This document shows, piece after piece, positions 56,957-64,000 of a stretch of DNA of 64,000 nucleotides (position 1 is its first letter; each line of letters begins with the position of its first letter). The position numbers and the translations under genes were made by a program. Source of the DNA: Apium graveolens. Taxonomy: Eukaryota > Streptophyta > Magnoliopsida > Apiales > Apiaceae. Location: assembly GCF_009905375.1 (NCBI RefSeq), contig NC_133650.1, forward strand, positions 175,469,565 to 175,533,564, given 5' to 3'. The notes beneath the pieces were generated by a model, which made no database searches, was not told where the DNA came from, and saw only the letters and a program-made list of their open reading frames with translations.

Positions 56957-57906
56957 TGTAACACCCCCAAATCCGGGGTCGGGGATCCGGGTTGTCACGA
57001 GTTCCATTTCCCTTAATAACACCCAATCTTAATAATTAATCAACTACTCTGTACTGTGACCCCACAATAAACACACACCACACATTATAGTCTCAGAGAT
57101 GAACATCCAAAAATAATCACAAGTCATTTTATTCCACAATTATCTGCCAATACACCTTAAAAGGTTTCTGAATAAATTTACATTTCTTTGCCATTATTAC
57201 AACTCATAATGTACATAAGTCTGGTACATCATTAGTTGAAAACTTAGCCTATTGGTAATTTCTACCTCAGCTACAATGGCCTCAACGCTTCCAGAAAGCT
57301 GCGGAACATTTCCAATCCGCTTGCGAATTGGGAGCTTGGTCCTGTTCATCTTATCTATCTGATGTTGTGTGATGAAAGAAGAAAGCAAGGGTGAGCAGCA
57401 AGCCCACCAAAATAATATGTATAGTGATTTACAATATATGAGCATTCTCATAGTACTCATGAAAGTCTTGGTCAAGAAGAAATGAACCAAATTGATATCT
57501 TAACGCGACCAAGTCGCAAAATATTCAGTATATATGTATATATACTTTTCAAAATCTTGGAAGTCCTCTTCCATGCATAATATACACAGAGTTCCAGTTT
57601 ATAACTATATAAAAATATCGTTGCAAGGTGATCTCATATATCTAACCTTGTCTCAACATTTTTCTGAAAATCTTTGTCATGCATAAGATAATAATTTACT
57701 AGATATAAGTTTAAAAGATGAAGTTACAAGATACTCCAATATACTTATATCTGAATACTACTTGAACTACCACCGTTCAAGTTATAATCAGTTTCAAAGT
57801 TCATCACCCAGATGAGACTATAAGACTTGAATAGATTCAATCTTTGAAATATCATTATAAATGATGAAGTTACGAGATACTTCATTAAGTCGTGATATAT
57901 ATATCC

Positions 57907-57937
<31 letters not shown>

Positions 57938-58934
57938 ATACATTTCCAGAAAATCTCTGTCATGTAAAGTATGAACAGAGTTGTAATATCCAATGAATTT
58001 GGAAAGAAAAGAATTTTGGCATAAACCTGATATCTTGCTGATAAGGCAAAGATACCAATAAGTAACCTTTTCTACTAGTAGATGGATGAATCCCCCACCG
58101 GTCATCACCCTGGCCACATAAGGACCTTGTGCTGGACCGCCACCCGGCCTCTTACGCGTTGATGGACTGCCACCCAGCCACTTACACTTTGATAGACCGT
58201 ACCCCGGCCTGTCGCTTATGCCGACTCAATTAGATGGGCTTACTTCCCGAACATTGGTAAGTAATCAATTCATTTGTTTTCTCAAAACAGCAACCACGTT
58301 GCGAATGTAAAATGCACCACAGAGCTGGATCCCCCAGGTTTTGAGCGAGTATTTAAATCCCCTTTGAAAGGAAGATCTTAAATATAAAAATGAGTTTTGG
58401 GGTCCACTCTAACTTTAAAAATCATTTTGAAGACTCGAAAACATTTTTAAGAATGTTTGGAGTACTGCTGATTTATTAAAATAAATCAGTCCCGATATAT
58501 TAGAAAATATCTGAATATTATTATTTAAATAATATTCTCATAAAGATAATCCTTATAAAAATAATCGAAGTAGAAGTTTTAAAACTTATACTTGAAATGG
58601 ATATTAAATAACCAAAGATATACTTATATGAAAGTACTATCTTTATTTGAATAATCGAAAATAAGTTTGATTATTGACACCTTATTCTTTAATAAAATAA
58701 AGAATATATTTCAGTAATAAGCGGAGTCATAATACCTCGAATGAATATTATAAATAATATTCATTAAATAAAATAAAGGAGTCATACATCCTCAAATGAA
58801 TATTCAAATAATATTCAATTAATAAAATAAAAGGAGTCATAAGCCCTCGAATGAATATTCGAAATAATATTCAATAAATAATATAAAGTTATCGAATAAC
58901 CCTTATTCGATTAATAGTTGTGAAAACTATAACC

Positions 58935-58965
<31 letters not shown>

Positions 58966-61049
58966 ATCTACTCGGGATCCTCGACTCCCGGTTTTAGAAA
59001 ATGTTTTCACCTTTGGGTCCCTATACTAAGGGTATATGCAAATTACCGCTATTCTCTAGCATAGGTATTATCAACTGAACCAACAGATATATATGGCAAG
59101 AATACGAAACAGGCATGCATATGTACCATATCACATGCTACAATATATCGCAAGAATTTGCTAATATAACCATCATGCATCTATTACAAGATAATGCATA
59201 TACCAGTGTATACATCACAACAACAGTATAACGGATAGAAAACTTGCCTGAGTGCTCCCGGATAGACTTAAGCTTAGAGTGGGTCCGATAACATATGAAC
59301 AACAACATAAGTCGGAATTAAACCCCGGTCGCTTAAGAAACTAGACTTTAACCATTTAGAGTCCTAACGTTCGCTTTCGTGCTTAAAGATTTACTTAAGT
59401 CGCTCGAGTACCCTCGGCTCCACCATTTTTAATAAATTACCCATTACGAGTTTTAAAGCGATTCTTTCGCGAGTGCCTTACCAACTGCCTAATCCACTTA
59501 ACGTAATTGTTTCATACTCCAATTGGTCCTTTAAGGTCTTTAACCAAGGTTTCAAAGTAAGGCGAGGGTTAATGGTTCGGTCGCGAAACGCCGTTACTTA
59601 AAACGGTCATTTCTCCTAAACCGTACATCGGAATCAAACGAACTACATATCAAAACGAAGCTCGTAACATGAACTTTCTAAACATGGCAATGGTCAAAAT
59701 CTAGCAGTGAGTTCAAGGGTTCTGATCTTAAGAACAAAAACAGTCTACGGTAAATCGGGCATTACGACGGCTATGTTTACGCGATTACCCAATTCTAAAC
59801 CACTCCAAATCATCTCACAATCAACCCACAATCACAACCCAATAAAAACTCCATCCATACTTTATCATAACAGCCCCAACAACTCAACATTAACAATTTA
59901 TACTATTCTTTATCATGAATTTAAACTACACTTAAGTTCATTAATCAACAACCAAGATTTACAACTCCAAAAACATCCCAAAACCAACTATTCTCTACAT
60001 ACACAACCATCAAGCCTCTCATAAACTAGAATACTCATATTATGCTCTTAAAATTCAATAACAAAGCTTGGTTAAGAGATTATACCTTCCTTGAAGCTTC
60101 TTAACACAACACAAGAGCTTTGAATGCCTAAAGAACCTTGATCCTTGCTTGTATAACCTTAAACTTTCATAAAAATTCAAGAAAACTAAAGTTATTTCTT
60201 GAAGGTTACTATTCACCATCTTCTTCCTTGATTTATTGGAAGAGATTGTGAAGGAATTAGGAGCTTAAACTTATAGGATATCCATATCTATGTACAAGGA
60301 ACCTTAGATAATTACCTTGTGATTTAACAATGCTTGGAAATTGATTTTTGGAAATTTCTTCTTTGAAAAAGAAGAAAAGCCGAGAGCAAGCTTGGAAGAA
60401 AGAGAGATTTTTGTGTTTTTGCTTTGATTTGATTCTTTGGTTGGTTGTTTTTGATTTGTTTTTGGGTAATTACCTTTCTAACCTTGACTTTGTGTGGTTA
60501 TAAACCAACCACATCTCCTTCTTCCCTATGTCATGCTTATGTCATCATGTGATGTCATCCTCCCCTCTTTGTCCTCTTCCCATTGGTTGGATGACATCAT
60601 CCCCTCTAATCTCTTTGATTAACTTCCTAATTGTTTGCCTAATGACCGCTGATCTGTTATACGGTTCGCTTAACTTTCGTTTTTGTTTATCGTTTGAGGG
60701 ATCATACCCGGGATCTTATTACTTAGGTTCCCTTAACCTTTCTCAATATATTATATTCCTTTTATGATCCTCTGTTATAATCCTTTAATTTAAATCCTTC
60801 TTATCTTCTTACCTTATACTCAATTCTTTTCGTATCTAGTGGATTTCCGGGAAAAATCAAAGTGTTCGGAATTGGATTCTGACGATCTTTACATACACTT
60901 ATATACCATATAGAGTACTAATAAAATCTCAGAATATCCATACCGGAACCCCTACATAGTGTGGCATGAAAAGTTTTCTCATTCAGCATAATCTGCAAAA
61001 TCACTATACATAAGGGTTTCAAAAATTTCCAAAAATTGGGGTTATTACA
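56957..61049 (-). repeat. 3' LTR of element J (Tekay/Del-like chromovirus)
   Basis: 4093 bp. On the minus strand it starts TGTAATAACCCCAATTTTTG and ends GATTTGGGGGTGTTACA; its left flank is TTAAC. It contains three 30-bp GC-rich repeats (58133-58220, GGACYGCCACCC...), three 55-bp AT-rich repeats (58723-58890, anchored by GGAGTCATA at 58723, 58778 and 58833), and (TA)n runs at 57898-57933 and 58937-58963. ORFs at 57197-57490, 57745-58117, 59707-60024 and 60528-60767 have no recognisable product and are not treated as genes. Confidence 0.88.
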
Positions 61050-61062
61050 GTCTCCCCTCCTT
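61050..61062 (-). other. Polypurine tract of element J
   Basis: Minus-strand AAGGAGGGGAGAC directly upstream of the LTR start TGTAATAA. It fixes J as minus-oriented with its 3' LTR at 56957-61049. Confidence 0.88.
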
Positions 61063-61790
61063 AAAAGGATTCTGTCCCGGAATCAGATAGAAAATGAACA
61101 GGGATACTCTCTTAGCATTGCACTTTCTAACTCTCGAGTAAATTTTCTCACATTGTGGTCCCACCACCAAACTCTGCCTAGTTTGATAATCCTTCTCCTA
61201 AGCACTTGTTCCTTTTCACTCTATAACCCTTCCTGGTTGCTCCATTTAGGTTACGTCTGGTTGCATGTCTATGTGCTCATATGCCCCTATTTATCTGGCA
61301 TCCGAATTACACTTCCTTAACATTGATACGTGGAACACGTTATGACTTGCTACATGTTCGGGGGTAGGGCTAGCTCATATGCTAACTTCCCAAAACGTCT
61401 TAATATATCCAAGGGTCCAACAAATTATAGACTTAGCTTTCCTTTCTTTCCGAACCTCATCAATCCTTTCCAAGGGATACCTATAACATTACTAGGTCCC
61501 CTATTTCATACTCTTTGTCCTTTTGAGTCAAATCAGCATACCTCTTATGTCCATCTTGGGTTACTACCAGCCGTCCTCTGATTAGATCTATTATATCCCT
61601 GGTCCTTTGGACCACTACTGGTCTGAGCATCTTACGCTCTGCAACATCATCCTATCATAAGGGAGATCGACATTGTCTTTCCTCAAGGATCTCATAAGGC
61701 GATATCTCAATACTGACATATGATCTATTATCGTAAGAAAAATCAAATCGTGTTAAGTGATCATTCCAATTTCTTTCAAGTCTATTGCAC
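61063..61790 (-). pseudogene. Element J integrase C-terminal part and chromodomain
   Basis: Minus strand. Integrase: RNWNDHLTRFDFSYDNRSY and SPYEILE (about 61680-61770), then LVVTQDGHKRYADLTQKDKE and YEIG (61500-61575), DLVML and SLGKD (61440-61495). Chromodomain near the end: ERKEQVLRRRIIKLGRVWWW, DHNVRKFTRELESAM (61075-61210). The chromodomain, which directs integration to marked chromatin, is the signature of plant chromoviruses. Several stops and frameshifts make this a pseudogene. Confidence 0.85.
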
Positions 61791-64000
61791 AGACCCTCAT
61801 CGTAGCTTCTAGTATGATAGCTTTTGCTTCTCAATACCCACTCTTTTCCAGTTCGTAATCGCTATTATCTTCCGTTCCTAATATTATACTGGTTACACCT
61901 TTGCTCGTTAGCATTTTATAACCTTTTAATACACGCGTCAACCTTAGTATCACGAATGTGTCTCCATTCCGAATACCACCATAACGTTACTACTCCTTTT
62001 TCAGCTGTTTCCATTTCCCAAAGTTTGATCAATAATATTGAAGTAAAGGAATTTGTTGAGAGATCACTATGATCATGAACACTTGTTATATCGCATAGTT
62101 AGTACAGAAGGTGGCCAGCCTTTAGTACTTGACAAGCAATTAAACAATAGATGGTATCCTACTAGGCTTCTATCACACAGATAGATAGTCATTCGGCAAT
62201 ACCTCCCCTTCTGGAAGGGTTGTTCTTCTCAGTTTATATGAAATGAAAAGAAGAGAAAAGAACGAACTGAAGAGAATTGTATATACGTAAAAAATTTTAT
62301 TGCCATAAAATATCTGGCTTGGAATCTACCTCTGAACTATAGAGGTCTGTCAAAGGAGAACAAAACATATATGTATTTATATCAACATCAAGTATTATAG
62401 CATCATATTTCTCATGCCTAAATATTTTCGCTATTCCATCCATCCTTCTATGGACCCATGCTCTTCCTCGAGCTTATACACAATCACCTTTGAAACTCCC
62501 TCAATATTGAAAATCGAACCTGGGATCTCATTCTAGACATCATCGTTACTAGAATTCTATGCTTGCACCGCAACCTTCCTCATATAGTCATACGACCCTC
62601 TATTGATAAGGAGGAATAAATATTCAATAGGTAAATAATCTACTTAATTAGTCTATTCAATGATAACTTATACATCACCACGACCCGATTAGTGGTACTT
62701 AATCTCAACATCCATTCCAATACAACTCTCATGGTTGTAACCAGCTCATTACTCGCAAAATCATTGCTGCATTACTATGGTCCACCACTGACCTACTGTC
62801 GTCATTCACCTTCCATGAAATCTTAATATCTAACCATATGGAGTCCATACATGTCGTATAGAATACTTCTAAGGAGTTAACATAACCCCCATTCATAATT
62901 CATGAAGAACACTCCAGATCCTGACGTACTTTCATGACATGAAGCAGATAAAATTGCAGAAGAGTTTCAATCAAAGCAACGATAGCAGGTTAATACCATT
63001 CTTAATCATATGCCTTCAATAGAAGACTTAACTCAAAGGTTCATTTAGTCCTTTTTGAAACATGGTCCTGGATTATTCTCAAGATAGTACCTTCTGAGAT
63101 AGATAGCCCGCTCATGGCGATTACACAAATTAAACCTTTACCAAACTACTATTACGGTTGGGTATTGCACAGTCATCAGAAGGAATGTCAATCTTCCAAA
63201 CCATAATACAACCTTCATAGCTTTAACCATCATCACTGTATTCCTTTGGCACAAGCACCTATAATTATCCTCTTACCTTTAAAGTGTCGGCCACCTCTTT
63301 GGCCTTTCCTGATAGTAAAATTTCCTTACAGTCAATGTCATTTTAACCACCTCCAAATAAATTTTATACCTCATTTCAATCACAGCTTATGTGAAGATGT
63401 TTTCCTTAAAATCTGATGAGTAAAAAAAAATATCACCATTTTTCCATAAGTTATTGCCTCAGTCTTTAGAGGTTAATCACTGTCACGACTGACTCTCAAT
63501 TATACTTAGAACATCTTTTATCTTAGGCTCTAATTGCCCTGAACAATTTCGACCTTTACTGGTTCGATCCATACTTTCTCGTGGTTTAACACGTGCCCCA
63601 CTTGGCATCATTATAATTACGTCATATTCCCTTTATCAACATTTCTACTCTTGAGAATTTTTGAATATTACCTTTCTCCTTGTAAAACCTCTAAGGTTAT
63701 CCTTCAATCGTTCCTCCTGTATTCCCTAGATACAGGGCATATCAAAATACCATTTACTAATACTAAAACCATTGTCTATATACTTCTGAAAAATTTCTCC
63801 ACTGATTCTTAAAGGTTGTTGTTACCTTAACCCTTTCCAAATCATACTGTCAAACTCATACTGTCCCTATTAAGGGTGAAATGCCAACCTTTATGCATTC
63901 CCCTAGGATTCATTTTAAGTTACCGATGCTCTATCCTTAATTCCACCTTTAAAAAGGTACATGCATCCTTCCATGGATAAATCAAGTCATATATCCCTGA
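61791..64000 (-). other. Element J internal region, no domain recognised
   Basis: By position this should hold the rest of integrase, RNase H and RT of J on the minus strand. I see no intact motif (no YxDD or FxDD, no DNG or HHCC) in any frame by eye, and the few short ORFs look random. It is either very decayed or rearranged. Confidence 0.4.

Noticed and set aside
57197..60767. Several ORFs of 70-105 codons in the J LTR.
   Set aside because: They lie in a 4.1-kb non-coding LTR, have AT-driven composition and include a (TA)n-encoded YIYIYI run.
1..64000. Host protein-coding genes, tRNAs, rRNA, or endogenous pararetrovirus sequence.
   Set aside because: Every coding trace recognised belongs to LTR retrotransposons or the CACTA element. 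TGGTATCAGAGC sites are primer binding sites, not tRNA genes. No viral movement or coat protein motif seen.

Overview
This window is plant nuclear heterochromatin from a eudicot. I found no host gene, tRNA, rRNA or organellar sequence. It is AT-rich and consists of retrotransposons inserted into one another, plus one DNA transposon. The mix of SIRE-like and UBN2-gag Ty1/copia, Tat and chromovirus Ty3/gypsy elements would suit an Apiaceae-type genome, but that is a weak inference; the sequence supports 'eudicot' better than any family.

Nest layout. The outermost element visible is a minus-strand SIRE-like copia ('H'). Its pieces are its downstream extra ORF at 40923-41975, its 3' region and pol at 49007-54120, and its gag at 54200-55329. 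Inserted into H are: (i) copia 'A' (+), whose pol tail (4986-5034, then 31319-33008) and 3' LTR (33009-40922) are visible; (ii) a non-autonomous SIRE-like element 'G' (+, 42109-49001); (iii) a solo LTR 'L' (49893-50986); (iv) a chain of three elements running off the right edge: chromovirus-type LTR 'K' (55330), SIRE-like 'I' (+, 55926) inside K, and Tekay/Del-like chromovirus 'J' (-, 56957) inside I. Inside A lie copia 'B' (-, about 689-4985, broken at its left end against a chromovirus RT fragment), the Tat element 'D' (-, 5035-31313), and a 6.4 kb CACTA transposon (33617-40027) in the 3' LTR of A. Inside D lie element 'F' (-, 13346-20868) and copia 'E' (+, 22544-30525). Target-site duplications support D (CACAG), E (GAGGA), F (AACAT), L (ATTAT), G (GGCAG/GGAAG) and the CACTA element (GGA).

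D without its guests is about 10.8 kb. It carries gag, protease, RT, Ty3-type RNase H, a second archaeal-type RNase H and integrase on the minus strand. On the opposite strand, downstream of pol, it carries an intron-containing extra gene (7279-9185) with its own GGCCCA/TATA promoter. By-eye LTR divergence agrees with the nesting: D about 2.5%, E about 2.1%, F about 0.15% (two substitutions and one 1-bp indel).

Most notable signals: four consecutive stem-loops in the leader of E, with different stems but the same 13-nt loop; the antisense gene of D; a very long non-gag, non-pol ORF shared by the tail of H and by G, which seems to have lost all of gag-pol; a CACTA element with splice-like exons and a paralogous empty site; and subfamily-specific short motif arrays in the LTRs of the SIRE-like elements.
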